Below, piece by piece: positions 55,929-64,000 of a stretch of DNA of 64,000 nucleotides (position 1 is the stretch's first letter; the number at the start of each line of letters is the position of its first letter). The translations under genes were made by a program, and so were the position numbers. Source of the stretch: Allomuricauda sp. TY007 (GTDB lineage Bacteria; Bacteroidota; Bacteroidia; Flavobacteriales; Flavobacteriaceae). The stretch covers positions 6,823 to 70,822 of the forward strand of contig NZ_WUEG01000013.1 in NCBI RefSeq assembly GCF_010468565.1. The letters run 5' to 3'. The notes under the pieces are model-generated. The model was not told the origin of the DNA, did not search any database, and was given only the letters and a program-made list of their open reading frames with translations.

Positions 55929-57815
55929 ATGGCTACAGGTAAAATCAATGTTTCAGTAGAGAACATTTTTCCCTTGATCAAAAAATTTCTTTACAGTGAT
56001 CACGAAATTTTCTTGAGGGAACTTATTTCCAACGCTACGGATGCAACCTTAAAACTCAAGCACCTTGCTTCTATCGGGGAAGCGAAAGTCGAATACGGAA
56101 ACCCGATGATCGAGGTGAAAGTGGATAAGGACAACAAGCGCATCCATATTTTGGACCAAGGTATCGGTATGACCGAGGAGGAAGTGAAAAAGTACATCAA
56201 CGAAGTGGCTTTTTCCGGTGCCGAGGAATTTTTGGACAAATACAAGGATGCAGGCAAAGATGCGGGCATCATCGGGCATTTTGGACTTGGTTTCTATTCT
56301 GCCTTTATGGTCGCGGAAAAAGTGGAGATCATCACAAAAAGTCACAAAGAAGAGCCAGCCGTACACTGGAGCTGTGATGGTTCTCCCGAATTTTCCATTG
56401 AACCGAGCGATAAAACAGAACGAGGTACCGAAATTATCCTTCACATTGCTGAGGATTCCATGGAGTTTTTGGAAGAAGCCAGAATCCGTGAACTTTTGAC
56501 CAAGTACAACAAATTCATGCCCATTCCAATCAAATTTGGAACAAAAACAGAAACGCTTCCCAAACCCGAAGGTGCCAAGGAGGATGACCCTGCGCCAACC
56601 AAAGAGGTGGATGACATCATCAATAATCCAAATCCAGCATGGACCAAACAACCTGCGGACCTAGAGGAGGCTGATTACAAAAGTTTTTACAGGGAACTTT
56701 ACCCGATGCAGTTCGAGGAACCTTTGTTCCATATTCACCTAAACGTGGATTATCCGTTTAATTTAACGGGTATCCTATATTTCCCAAAGCTGACGAACGA
56801 CCTTAGCATACAAAAGGATAAAATTCAGTTGTACCAGAACCAAGTGTTCGTTACCGATAATGTGGAAGGCATTGTTCCAGAATTCTTGACAATGTTAAAA
56901 GGTGTGATCGATTCTCCCGACATTCCTTTGAACGTATCCCGATCCTATTTACAGGCTGATGGTGCGGTAAAGAAAATTTCTTCCTACATCACCAGAAAAG
57001 TGGCGGATAAATTGACTTCGCTCTTTAAAAACAACCGCGAGGATTTTGAACAGAAGTGGAACGACATTAAAGTGGTGATAGAGTACGGAATGCTTTCCGA
57101 GGATAAATTCTTTGACAAGGCGGACAAGTTTGCGCTTTACCCATCGGTTGATGGCAACTTCTATACTTTCGAAGAATTGGAAGCCAAAATCAAGGACAAC
57201 CAAACCGATAAGGATGATAAATTGGTGGTGTTGTATGCTTCCAACAAAGAAGCGCAACACAGTTATATTGAAGCGGCCAAAAAGAAAGGATACGAAATCC
57301 TGTTGTTGGATTCGCCGATTGTATCACACTTGATGCAAAAGTTGGAAACATCCAAAGAGAACCTATCCTTTGTGCGAGTGGATGCCGACCATGTGGATAA
57401 CCTCATCAAAAAAGAAGATACGGCCATTTCCAAATTGTCCGATGAGGAAAAAGACCGCCTAAAGGCGGATTTGGAAAAAGTAGTTTCCGATAAGGGATAT
57501 ACTATTCAAATGGAGGCCATGGAAAGCAGTGCTTCGCCATTTATCATCACGGAGCCTGAATTTATGCGCCGTATGAAGGAAATGCAACAAACTGGTGGCG
57601 GTGGTATGTTCGGCATGGGCAATATGCCGGATATGTACAACCTTATCGTAAACACCAATCACGAGTTGGTCAGCGAGATCTTGAATACCAAGACTGCAAA
57701 AAAACGGGAAAGGTTGATCAATCAATCTTTGGATTTGGCCCGCCTCTCCAAAGGTTTGTTGAAAGGCGAAGAGCTTACCAATTTTATTGCGAGAAGCTAC
57801 GATATGATCAAATAG
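55929..57815 (+). CDS. htpG: Molecular chaperone HtpG (Hsp90)
   Basis: 628 residues. It folds and protects proteins in an ATP-driven cycle. The N-terminal ATPase has ELISNATDATLKLKHLA, ILDQGIGMTEEEVKKYI and IGHFGLGFYSAFMVAEKVE; the middle domain has LNVSRSYLQADGAVKKISSY; the C-terminal dimerisation domain follows. The middle part has an acidic/proline insertion near residues 210-235 (ETLPKPEGAKEDDPAPTKEV). An ECF-type element is not present here; the gene has its own T-rich promoter. Confidence 0.97.
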   Translation: MATGKINVSVENIFPLIKKFLYSDHEIFLRELISNATDATLKLKHLASIGEAKVEYGNPMIEVKVDKDNKRIHILDQGIGMTEEEVKKYINEVAFSGAEEFLDKYKDAGKDAGIIGHFGLGFYSAFMVAEKVEIITKSHKEEPAVHWSCDGSPEFSIEPSDKTERGTEIILHIAEDSMEFLEEARIRELLTKYNKFMPIPIKFGTKTETLPKPEGAKEDDPAPTKEVDDIINNPNPAWTKQPADLEEADYKSFYRELYPMQFEEPLFHIHLNVDYPFNLTGILYFPKLTNDLSIQKDKIQLYQNQVFVTDNVEGIVPEFLTMLKGVIDSPDIPLNVSRSYLQADGAVKKISSYITRKVADKLTSLFKNNREDFEQKWNDIKVVIEYGMLSEDKFFDKADKFALYPSVDGNFYTFEELEAKIKDNQTDKDDKLVVLYASNKEAQHSYIEAAKKKGYEILLLDSPIVSHLMQKLETSKENLSFVRVDADHVDNLIKKEDTAISKLSDEEKDRLKADLEKVVSDKGYTIQMEAMESSASPFIITEPEFMRRMKEMQQTGGGGMFGMGNMPDMYNLIVNTNHELVSEILNTKTAKKRERLINQSLDLARLSKGLLKGEELTNFIARSYDMIK

Positions 57816-57840
57816 GATCATTCAAAATAAATTTTAGGTA

Positions 57841-57875
57841 AAGGCAGTCCATTATGGTCTGCCTTTCTTATTTTT
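57841..57875 (+). terminator. Intrinsic terminator of htpG
   Basis: AAGGCAG (57841-57847) pairs with CTGCCTT (57859-57865), extended by CCA/TGG inside, followed by TCTTATTTTT. It lies 26 bp after the htpG stop. Confidence 0.85.
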
Positions 57876-57881
57876 AGACCA

Positions 57882-58241
57882 ATGGAAACTCCTTGGCATC
57901 TTTATGTAATGGCCGGAATGTATATGGTTGCAGGTTTAATGCATTTTATAAAACCAAAAATGTACATGCGCATTATGCCGCTGTATCTTCCGAATCATAG
58001 GATTTTGGTTTACCTAAGTGGTATTGCTGAAATTTTATTGGGGATAGGGGTTTGTTTCGATGCTACCCGAAAACTGAGCACTTTTGGTATCATTTTAATG
58101 TTGGGTGTGTTTCTATCGGTACATTTTTACATGCTATCGGGCGAGAAAGCATCCGCAGGTATTCCCAAGTGGATATTGATTCTTCGAATTCCCCTGCAAT
58201 TCTTTTTGATGTATTGGGCGTATTATTATGCTTATCTTTAG
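57882..58241 (+). CDS. DoxX-like small membrane protein
   Basis: 119 residues with four membrane segments: LYVMAGMYMVAGLMHFI, ILVYLSGIAEILLGIGV, FGIILMLGVFLSVHFYML and IPLQFFLMYWAYYYAYL. The MHFIKPKMYMRIMPLYLP motif is that of DoxX-like proteins. The role is unknown. It has no obvious operon partner; the propeller lipoprotein starts 99 bp later. Confidence 0.82.
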   Translation: METPWHLYVMAGMYMVAGLMHFIKPKMYMRIMPLYLPNHRILVYLSGIAEILLGIGVCFDATRKLSTFGIILMLGVFLSVHFYMLSGEKASAGIPKWILILRIPLQFFLMYWAYYYAYL

Positions 58242-58340
58242 AAAAATCCCCATTCGTCAATTCATATAAGGCATCCATCAATTGGGCAGAGGGATTCCCT
58301 TCTTTTTGCAATTACTTGCACTCGAATCAAAATTTTTATC

Positions 58341-59840
58341 ATGAAAAAAATTCTTTCGAATGCAATACTACTTCTTTGCACCTTTTCAATCATTGTGAAC
58401 TGTAGCAAGGATGATGGTCCTTCGTCCAAAGCACTACCTTCGATAACAACATTTACACCAAAATCTGGAACTGTTGACACTGAAGTGACCATTACAGGGA
58501 AAAATTTCAGCACTATAACTTCAGAGAACGTAGTTAAATTTGGTAATGTTACAGCAATAGTAACCCAAGCTTCCGAAACGGAGTTAAAAACTTCGGTTCC
58601 TGATGGCGCTTCCACTTCAAAAATATCGGTTACGGTAAATGGGAATGCAACTACTAGTACAGATAGTTTTACTGTCAGTGCACCAATAAATCTTGAACTT
58701 AATAAATCATCTTTAGAACTTCACACTTCGGACATGGAGCAATTAACAGTATCCGGGGCAGGAGAAAATCAAGTCACATGGAGCAGTGATGATGAAGAAG
58801 TGGCCATTGTTGATGAAAGCGGAAATGTAAAGGCCGTAGGAGCAGGTACGGCAAACATTACTGTTTCTGTTGATGAATCCCAAGCTTCAGCAGAAATAAT
58901 GGTAGAGCCCAGTGTTTTTGTTACCGTAAACCTTTATAAGACTACAGATTACACAGCCAGTATATGGAAAAACGGCTCAATCACCGAACTAACAGATGGA
59001 TCTAGCAATGCCTATGCAAATTCTATAGATATTTATAAAGGTGATGTATTCATATCAGGATCTGAATTGGACAAGGAGTCAGAAAACTATATTGCGAAAT
59101 ATTGGAAGAATGGCGAAGTCACTAATTTGACTGATAATACAACCAACACCAGTCTATCATCCATAAAGGTTTATGATGATGATATTTATGTTATTGGGTA
59201 CGAAAATAATGACTACATCTTTACAGCTAAATTATGGAAAAATGGAAGTGTCGAAGATTTATCTGACGGTATTAACACCAACCATACTTACGATCTTGTT
59301 GTTGATAATCAAAACACCTACATTGCCGGGGAAGAATTTACCGAGAACAAAACCTTAGCCAAAATTTGGGTAAATGGGGTCCCTACCATACTAACCGATG
59401 GAACAAACTACGCCCAAGCGAACTCCATTTTTGTTTCAGGTAATGATTTATATGTCGCTGGTTCTGATGATAACATTGCAACACTTTGGAAAAATGGTGC
59501 TCCCACCCCTTTAACCGAAGAAGATAGTCCTTCTTTTGCCTACTCTGTTTTTGTGGATGGAACCGATGTATATGTTGGTGGGTCTGCATATAATGAAGAA
59601 GGAAAGTATATTGCTACAATTTGGAAAAACGGAGTCCCAACCGATTTAACGGACGGCACTATAAACGCTCGAGTAAATTCAGTTTTTGTATATGATGGAG
59701 ATGTTTACGCTGTGGGTTATGAAAATACAATAGTTGATAACGAAGAAATCAACGTGGCAAAACTTTGGGTAAATGGCTCCCCTACCATTTTAGCAGGAAC
59801 GGACTATAGCACTTATGCAGTTTCAGTGGTTGTAAAATAA
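58341..59840 (+). CDS. Lipoprotein with IPT and BIG2 domains and seven WxNG propeller-like repeats
   Basis: 499 residues. Lipoprotein signal: MKKILSNAILLLCTFSIIVNC. An IPT/TIG-like domain (ITTFTPKSGTVDTEVTITG) covers residues about 30-115, a BIG2-type Ig-like domain (TWSSDDEEVAIVDESGNVKA) about 118-193. From residue 195 seven copies of the pattern A-x-[IL/YW]-W-x-N-G-x6-L-T-D-G-x10-S-[IV]-x-V-x5-[VD]-Y-[VI]-x-G are visible; the opening strand SVFVTVNLYK and the end AVSVVVK look like the two halves of one blade. This predicts a seven-bladed beta propeller exported to the surface. Ligand unknown. Confidence 0.85.
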   Translation: MKKILSNAILLLCTFSIIVNCSKDDGPSSKALPSITTFTPKSGTVDTEVTITGKNFSTITSENVVKFGNVTAIVTQASETELKTSVPDGASTSKISVTVNGNATTSTDSFTVSAPINLELNKSSLELHTSDMEQLTVSGAGENQVTWSSDDEEVAIVDESGNVKAVGAGTANITVSVDESQASAEIMVEPSVFVTVNLYKTTDYTASIWKNGSITELTDGSSNAYANSIDIYKGDVFISGSELDKESENYIAKYWKNGEVTNLTDNTTNTSLSSIKVYDDDIYVIGYENNDYIFTAKLWKNGSVEDLSDGINTNHTYDLVVDNQNTYIAGEEFTENKTLAKIWVNGVPTILTDGTNYAQANSIFVSGNDLYVAGSDDNIATLWKNGAPTPLTEEDSPSFAYSVFVDGTDVYVGGSAYNEEGKYIATIWKNGVPTDLTDGTINARVNSVFVYDGDVYAVGYENTIVDNEEINVAKLWVNGSPTILAGTDYSTYAVSVVVK

Positions 59841-59861
59841 CAATCATTTTATATATTTCAT

Positions 59862-59891
59862 ATGCCCTGCCATTGGTAGGGCATTTTTTTA
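59862..59891 (+). terminator. Intrinsic terminator of the propeller lipoprotein gene
   Basis: ATGCCCT (59862-59868) pairs with AGGGCAT (59878-59884), followed by TTTTTTTAAT. Confidence 0.85.
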
Positions 59892-59895
59892 ATCC

Positions 59896-60306
59896 TTAAT
59901 AAGCCCTTTTGTCCATTTGCCTTTTCAACCAAGGGATTTGGGCAAAAAACATAAGCCCTAAAAACAGGAAGCCGTACAGCATTATTTTGGAAGAAGCGTA
60001 ATGTTGCATCCACCCCCAATCAGTTTGGAACCAAGCCTCCATGTTCAGGTTTTTAAACCACCCCTGACCATTATCGACCCCAACTTGAGACCCAAAGTAA
60101 ACGAGCAAAGCAACAAAGGCCACGGATAAAAAGGTCAAGAGCTTGCCCGACAACAAAGGCTTATATTCAAAAACCTCATGATGTGCTTCCGCTTCGATTT
60201 TTTGTACCACATTTTGGGTAAAATCAACAGAAGGGGACTCCAATGGGGCATCTTCCATGAGTTTATCAATAAAAGCTTCCAGTTTTTTATCCTCAAGTTC
60301 ATCCAT
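59896..60306 (-). CDS. Putative anti-sigma factor, two-TM membrane protein
   Basis: 136 residues. The N-terminal cytoplasmic part is acidic and helical (MDELEDKKLEAFIDKLMEDA); two membrane segments follow (LLTFLSVAFVALLVYFGSQV and MLYGFLFLGLMFFAQIPWL). No zinc motif is seen. It overlaps the upstream ECF sigma gene by 8 bp, the usual place of an anti-sigma factor. The role is inferred from position and topology only. Confidence 0.75.
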   Translation of the reverse strand: MDELEDKKLEAFIDKLMEDAPLESPSVDFTQNVVQKIEAEAHHEVFEYKPLLSGKLLTFLSVAFVALLVYFGSQVGVDNGQGWFKNLNMEAWFQTDWGWMQHYASSKIMLYGFLFLGLMFFAQIPWLKRQMDKRAY

Positions 60307-60877
60307 TGCTTTGCAATATTTCTTTTTTCACATTTTTTTCCATAATACTGGCCAATCGTTTTCTAGCCCTGAACAACCGTACCTTTAGTGTATTTACGGG
60401 AAGATTGGTCGCTTTCTCCATTTCTTGCAGGTTCTTTTCCTCAAGATAAAACAAAGTAAGAACTCCTGCATCTTCTGCCGATAATTGTGATAGGCATTTA
60501 TTGATCAATTCGCTCCGTTCGGTCTCCACCATTTTCTGAAATGCCGTGTCCAAATCCGCATAGGCAATTTGATCAATATGTTCCAAATCGGTATGGGTCC
60601 TTTTCTTTTTTATTTTTCTAATCCTGTCCAAACAGGTATTATAGGCAATTCTATACATCCAAGTCGATAGCTTGGAATCGCCTTTAAAGGTGGGCAAGGA
60701 CTTATATACCTTAATAAATACGTCCTGCGACACTTCCTCAGCTTCTTCCCTATTGCCCAACATTCTTATGGATAGCGTAAAGACCAAATCCTTATAACTG
60801 TCCACCAAATCAGAGAACGCGCGGGCATTGCCTTTGCGTATTTCTGAAATGAGTTGTTTTTCCTTGTTGGTCAGCAT
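60299..60877 (-). CDS. ECF sigma factor (RpoE-like), autoregulated
   Basis: 192 residues. Region 2 shows AFSDLVDSYKDLVFTLSIRM and EEAEEVSQDVFIKVYKSLPT with STWMYRIAYNTCLDRIRK; region 4 shows LSAEDAGVLTLFYLEEKNLQ and the helix NLPVNTLKVRLFRARKRL. It differs from the FecR-type sigma at 19230: here the partner is a small membrane protein and no SusCD is near. Its own promoter is one of four TGTAAC...CGTC elements in the window, with a predicted leader of only a few nucleotides. Confidence 0.95.
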   Translation of the reverse strand: MLTNKEKQLISEIRKGNARAFSDLVDSYKDLVFTLSIRMLGNREEAEEVSQDVFIKVYKSLPTFKGDSKLSTWMYRIAYNTCLDRIRKIKKKRTHTDLEHIDQIAYADLDTAFQKMVETERSELINKCLSQLSAEDAGVLTLFYLEEKNLQEMEKATNLPVNTLKVRLFRARKRLASIMEKNVKKEILQSNG

Positions 60878-60886
60878 TGTTCATTG

Positions 60887-60913
60887 GACGCCAAAAGTGC
60901 TATTTAGGTTACA
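60887..60913 (-). promoter_or_regulatory. ECF-type promoter P4 of the sigma gene (autoregulation)
   Basis: On the minus strand TGTAAC (60908-60913), a 17-bp spacer and CGTC (60887-60890). The predicted start is about 60880, 3 nt before the ATG at 60877, so the mRNA would be almost leaderless. Confidence 0.72.
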
Positions 60914-60938
60914 CAAATAATTATTTTTATAGAAATCA

Positions 60939-60965
60939 TGTAACCTGATTCAAAAAACCCTCGTC
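60939..60965 (+). promoter_or_regulatory. ECF-type promoter P3 of the DUF6249 gene
   Basis: TGTAAC (60939-60944), a 17-bp spacer, CGTC (60962-60965). Predicted start near 60972; leader of about 43 nt. It is divergent from P4 and both -35 elements face away from a 25-bp centre, forming GGTTACA...TGTAACC. Confidence 0.72.
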
Positions 60966-61014
60966 ATAGCTTATGAACAAAGAAATTACAAATAATCATT
61001 AAAAACGAACAGTT

Positions 61015-61368
61015 ATGGGATCAGAAGTTATCATCATACCAATTATTTTCGGGGTCATTTTTGCCATTGCCTACCTTTATTTTTCAACCAGGAACAAAGA
61101 ACGATTAGCTTTAATAGAGAAAGGGGCAGACGCGAGTATTTTTGTGAGAGGCAAAAGAGACAAGGCGGCTCCTGTTTGGAAAATCATTATCCTTAACCTT
61201 GCCTTATTGCTTATGGGCATTGGAGCTGCCATTTTTGTGGCCTCCGTATTGCACTATAGCTTGGGGGTAGACGAGGAAGTAGCTTATCCGGGAAGTATTT
61301 TCTTGATGGCAGGTATAGGCCTTTTCGTTGGTTTCACAATGACCAAGAAATTAGATCAAGAGGATTGA
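61015..61368 (+). CDS. DUF6249 small membrane protein
   Basis: 117 residues with three membrane segments: VIIIPIIFGVIFAIAYLYF, IIILNLALLLMGIGAAIFVA and SIFLMAGIGLFVGFTM. A conserved loop LALIEKGADASIF lies after the first one. DUF6249 members have no assigned role. The gene is divergent from the ECF sigma/anti-sigma pair and shares its promoter motif, so it is probably a regulon member. Confidence 0.85.
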   Translation: MGSEVIIIPIIFGVIFAIAYLYFSTRNKERLALIEKGADASIFVRGKRDKAAPVWKIIILNLALLLMGIGAAIFVASVLHYSLGVDEEVAYPGSIFLMAGIGLFVGFTMTKKLDQED

Positions 61369-61405
61369 CTCTTCCACATCGATTAAAATCGATTAAAAAT
61401 GAAGG

Positions 61406-61432
61406 ACCATCGCTACCAGCGGTGGTTTTTTT
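61406..61432 (+). terminator. Intrinsic terminator after the DUF6249 gene
   Basis: ACCATCGCT (61406-61414) pairs with AGCGGTGGT (61418-61426), one G-U pair, followed by TTTTTT. Confidence 0.88.
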
Positions 61433-61445
61433 ATAACTTGCCGTT

Positions 61446-62078
61446 ATGAAAGTTATTTCCACAAACCTCGGCAAGCCCAAAAAAATCGTTTGGAACGACA
61501 AGGAAACCACAACCGGTATTTACAAATTCCCTGTTAAAGAACCGATCTTTTTAGACTCCGAAGATGTGCACGGCGATACCGTTGTAGATAGAAAATACCA
61601 CGGTGGTATATACAAAGCCTGTTATTTGTTTTCTGCCGGCAACTATCCCTATTGGAAAGCAAAATATCCCCATTTGGAATGGGATTGGGGCATGTTCGGA
61701 GAAAATTTGACCATTGACAACTTGGATGAATCTCAAATACGAATAGGCAGCATTTATAAACTAGGTTCTGCACTGGTCCAAATAACACAACCAAGGGAGC
61801 CTTGCTATAAACTGGGCATTAGATTTAAGGACCAAAATATACTGAAACAATTTATAGACCATGGTTTTCCCGGAACCTATGTTCGCGTTTTACAACCGGG
61901 TACGGTACGTATAGGTGATTCCATGCAACTTGCAGAAGCGTCTAAAAACCCTTTGACCGTTCAGGAATTCTATACATTGCTTTTTTCCAAAGCAAAAGAC
62001 CAAGATGTTTTGGAATTGGCCATAAAAAATGAAGCACTCCCGCCGAACAAAAGAGAAAAACTTAAAAAATGGGCATAA
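61446..62078 (+). CDS. MOSC-domain protein (YiiM-like)
   Basis: 210 residues. The MOSC fold has VHGDTVVDRKYHGGIYKACY, FGENLTIDNLDESQIRIGSI and the conserved cysteine in QPREPCYKLGIRF, and ends in a helical tail. In relatives the domain delivers or binds molybdenum cofactor, sometimes for N-hydroxylated substrates; the exact reaction is not known here. Its stop codon lies inside the terminator of the convergent next gene. Confidence 0.92.
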   Translation: MKVISTNLGKPKKIVWNDKETTTGIYKFPVKEPIFLDSEDVHGDTVVDRKYHGGIYKACYLFSAGNYPYWKAKYPHLEWDWGMFGENLTIDNLDESQIRIGSIYKLGSALVQITQPREPCYKLGIRFKDQNILKQFIDHGFPGTYVRVLQPGTVRIGDSMQLAEASKNPLTVQEFYTLLFSKAKDQDVLELAIKNEALPPNKREKLKKWA

Positions 62079-62100
62079 AAAAAGGGGGCTCTCGCCCCCC
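62077..62100 (-). terminator. Terminator of the secreted protein gene, overlapping the MOSC stop
   Basis: GGGGGC (62084-62089) and GCCCCC (62094-62099) form the stem; on the minus strand TTTTTTT follows at 62083-62077. The T-tract overlaps the TAA of the convergent MOSC gene. Confidence 0.85.
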
Positions 62101-62127
62101 AATGCACATAAAAATTAACTAAACAAA

Positions 62128-62505
62128 CTATCTTACCTCCATAGTTTTCTTGTAGGTACCAAATTTGTCCACTACAACTATGGTATATTTATCTTTAAAG
62201 GCTTTTTCGAAGTTGAATGCCTTTTCAACAACGATGTCACCGTCGATAGCTTCATCAAAAACAAGTCTGCCTTCGCTATCGTATACTTTTAAAAGCACCT
62301 TACCTTTAGAAATGTTCAAAAGGTTCATCATAATTTTTTGACCTTTCTTTACAAATACCGGGTCAAGGTTTACTTTTACCAAATTCTTCTCAACCTCGTA
62401 CTTGGCTACTACTTTTTTACCAAAATCGGTTGTGTTTCCGTTAGCCATTCCCAAAGAGGATATCAAAAGGACTGCTACTACTGTTAAATTCTTTACTACG
62501 TTCAT
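62128..62505 (-). CDS. Small secreted protein of unknown function
   Basis: 125 residues from the ATG at 62505, giving the signal peptide MNVVKNLTVVAVLLISSLGM ending near ANGN; the longer frame to 62571 is unlikely. The mature part is beta-rich, with VLLKVYDSEGRLVFDEAIDG followed by a final hydrophobic strand YTIVVVDKFG. It resembles the DUF3244-like beta-sandwich proteins of Bacteroidota, by pattern only. The gene is monocistronic with its own terminator. Confidence 0.75.
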   Translation of the reverse strand: MNVVKNLTVVAVLLISSLGMANGNTTDFGKKVVAKYEVEKNLVKVNLDPVFVKKGQKIMMNLLNISKGKVLLKVYDSEGRLVFDEAIDGDIVVEKAFNFEKAFKDKYTIVVVDKFGTYKKTMEVR

Positions 62506-62720
62506 AACACTTCGTTTTTTTAAGATTATAGTACAAATGTATGTTGCATTGGCGCACAGAAATACCACCATCTTTTCCAGTTTATGTGCTATATTAACAT
62601 GGTAAGTGTTTTAACATAGTATTAATGATAAAATAGCATAACTTTAAGTTAACATTGTAGATATTTGCATGCAAATTAGTTTTTTACCTTTATGGTATTA
62701 AAAGAAAAAAATTGCGCTAA

Positions 62721-63593
62721 ATGATTCAAAAACCTGCATTTGAAGCAATAGCCCCAAGTTTTGGTCACTCGTTCGCGTTTCAAAAATTCAATGCAAACAA
62801 TGAGAACAAGAACAATGGTTGGCATTACCACCCGGAATTGGAGTTGGTTTATGTGAACGGGGGGTCTGGCAAAAGGCAAATAGGCAGTCACGTATCTTAT
62901 TATAGGAACGGGGACCTTATCCTTATTGGCTCCAACTTGCCGCATTGTGGCTTTACCGATAAGCTTACCGGCAACAAGAGTGAGACTTTGGTGCAGATGA
63001 AGGTGGATTTTCTGGGAAGTGATTTTTTCAATATTCCAGAGATGAAAAATATTCAAAAATTGTTCGAGGTTGCCAAAGGTGGCATCGCTTTTTCTGGAAA
63101 GACCAAAATGAAAGTTGGGGAAAAAATGGAAATCTTGGAATACCAGACAGATTTCCAAAGATTACTGTCCATCCTTAATATATTGAACATTTTGGCCACC
63201 TCTACCGAAATGAATGTTTTGAACGCTGAAGGATTTTCCATTGAGACCGAGGTAAAGGACAACGACCGTATCAATATTGTGTTCAATTATGTAAAGGCAA
63301 ACTTTAAAGAAGACATTAGCTTGGAGCAAATTGCCGATATAGTGAGTATGACCGTACCTTCTTTTTGCAGATATTTTAAAAAAATCACCCACAAAACGTT
63401 TACCCAATTTGTTAACGAGTATAGATTGGTGCACGCCTCCAAACTGTTGGCGGAACAGCCCATGAGCATTACCCAGGTGTGTTATGATAGTGGTTTCAAC
63501 AACTTCTCGCACTTTAATAAGTCCTTTAAGGCGTTTACCGGGCAAAACCCTTCGGAATATAGAAATCAATTGAAAACGGTATTGCAGTCCTAA
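62721..63593 (+). CDS. AraC-family transcriptional regulator
   Basis: 290 residues. Residues 1-100 form a cupin-type ligand-binding domain (WHYHPELELVYVNGGSGKRQ, GDLILIGSNLPHCGFTDK). The C-terminal domain has two helix-turn-helix motifs: ISLEQIADIVSMTVPSFCRY and MSITQVCYDSGFNNFSHFNK, ending FKAFTGQNPSEYR. Regulators of this shape often control sugar or stress genes; the target is not given by the neighbourhood, since the next gene converges. Confidence 0.95.
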   Translation: MIQKPAFEAIAPSFGHSFAFQKFNANNENKNNGWHYHPELELVYVNGGSGKRQIGSHVSYYRNGDLILIGSNLPHCGFTDKLTGNKSETLVQMKVDFLGSDFFNIPEMKNIQKLFEVAKGGIAFSGKTKMKVGEKMEILEYQTDFQRLLSILNILNILATSTEMNVLNAEGFSIETEVKDNDRINIVFNYVKANFKEDISLEQIADIVSMTVPSFCRYFKKITHKTFTQFVNEYRLVHASKLLAEQPMSITQVCYDSGFNNFSHFNKSFKAFTGQNPSEYRNQLKTVLQS

Positions 63594-63598
63594 ACCTT

Positions 63599-64000
63599 TT
63601 ACTTGAATACATCGTTCAAGACCTTGGCCAGCCGCAATCCTCCTTTTTGGAGCTGTTGGAACAATAAATCGTTATATTCGTAGGAGTAGCGGTATCCCAA
63701 TTTATCGCCCACTTCAACAGATTCGTATAGTGCTGCGCAAATTTCGTGGGATTCATCGACCCAATCATAAATGGTTCCCTCTTGGATTTTTTTACGTTCC
63801 TTGCGGTTCACATCACCTAGTTCAGATGCCAGTTCTGTATAGGTCATCCCATAAGATTCGATAAGGTTTTTGTCCCATACCCGGTGTAAATTGCTTCCTT
63901 CGCCAAACCACTGTACTTGAATGTCGTTACCTCCTTTGTCCTCCGCCCTACTCGCGTGCATGGGCTGGTGCAAGTCCCCAATAAGGTGAACCAACATTTT
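63599..64000 (-). CDS. S1/P1-type nuclease (C-terminal part, 5' end outside window)
   Basis: The C-terminal about 133 residues of a zinc-dependent S1/P1 nuclease. The zinc ligands appear in VHLIGDLHQPMHASRAEDKGGND, here quoted in part as HLIGDLHQPMH, followed by LHRVWDKNLIESYG. The reading frame stays open through the right edge, so the true start lies beyond 64000. The family degrades single-stranded nucleic acids or mononucleotide 3'-phosphates outside the cytoplasm; with deoC and deoD it could feed nucleotide salvage (speculative). Confidence 0.88.
   Translation of the reverse strand, partial: KMLVHLIGDLHQPMHASRAEDKGGNDIQVQWFGEGSNLHRVWDKNLIESYGMTYTELASELGDVNRKERKKIQEGTIYDWVDESHEICAALYESVEVGDKLGYRYSYEYNDLLFQQLQKGGLRLAKVLNDVFK

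Overview
The window is chromosomal DNA of a member of the Bacteroidota, most likely a marine Flavobacteriaceae of the Muricauda/Allomuricauda kind. This rests on gene content: a SusC/SusD pair run by an ECF sigma factor and FecR, a Bacteroidota-specific DUF4295 gene next to rpmB-rpmG, PPIase-MoxR and recR-symporter neighbourhoods, a crtI-crtB-crtZ carotenoid cluster, and several TAnnTTTG -7 promoter elements. I see no IS element, prophage, CRISPR array or rRNA. The placement below family level is a guess.

Layout. 1-4439 is most of a very large secreted repeat protein on the minus strand that runs off the left edge. 5011-8008 holds a soluble PAS histidine kinase, a TerB-like protein and the nucleoside salvage genes deoC and deoD. 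8011-9282 is an MscS-type channel. 9449-19230 is one minus-strand locus: ECF sigma factor, FecR, SusC, SusD, a lipoprotein alkaline phosphatase and a phosphodiesterase-like/alkaline phosphatase fusion. It looks like an organophosphate-scavenging outer-membrane system. A tRNA-Leu(GAG), a 7-TM protein and an alanine symporter follow. 22672-26326 is a carotenoid operon led by a CarH-like MerR/B12 photoreceptor candidate. Two TlpA-type proteins (one without catalytic cysteines), aconitase, MoxR and two periplasmic chaperones come next.

33248-55608 is mostly housekeeping: SRPBCC and beta-lactamase-like proteins, a Tat-exported oxidoreductase with a DoxX protein, rimO, an amidase, ftsY, DUF4295, rpmG, rpmB, cinA with an Hpt protein, a FAH-family enzyme and an exonuclease, a 2-oxoacid dehydrogenase E2, recR, a Na+/solute symporter, a beta-barrel receptor, fabH, and an AarF kinase with a TetR regulator. 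55929-64000 has htpG, a probable seven-bladed propeller lipoprotein, an ECF sigma/putative anti-sigma pair divergent from a DUF6249 gene, a MOSC protein, an AraC regulator and the C-terminal part of an S1/P1 nuclease.

The most novel signal is a set of four matching promoter-like elements (TGTAAC, 16 or 17 bp, CGTC). They lie upstream of the ECF sigma gene at 60877, of the divergent DUF6249 gene at 61015, of the outer-membrane receptor at 49957, and of a gene-free 110-nt stretch at about 49673-49785 that ends in a strong intrinsic terminator. I read this as an autoregulated envelope-stress-like regulon with a small RNA member, comparable in logic to the sigma-E small RNAs of enteric bacteria. 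No promoter here has been tested.
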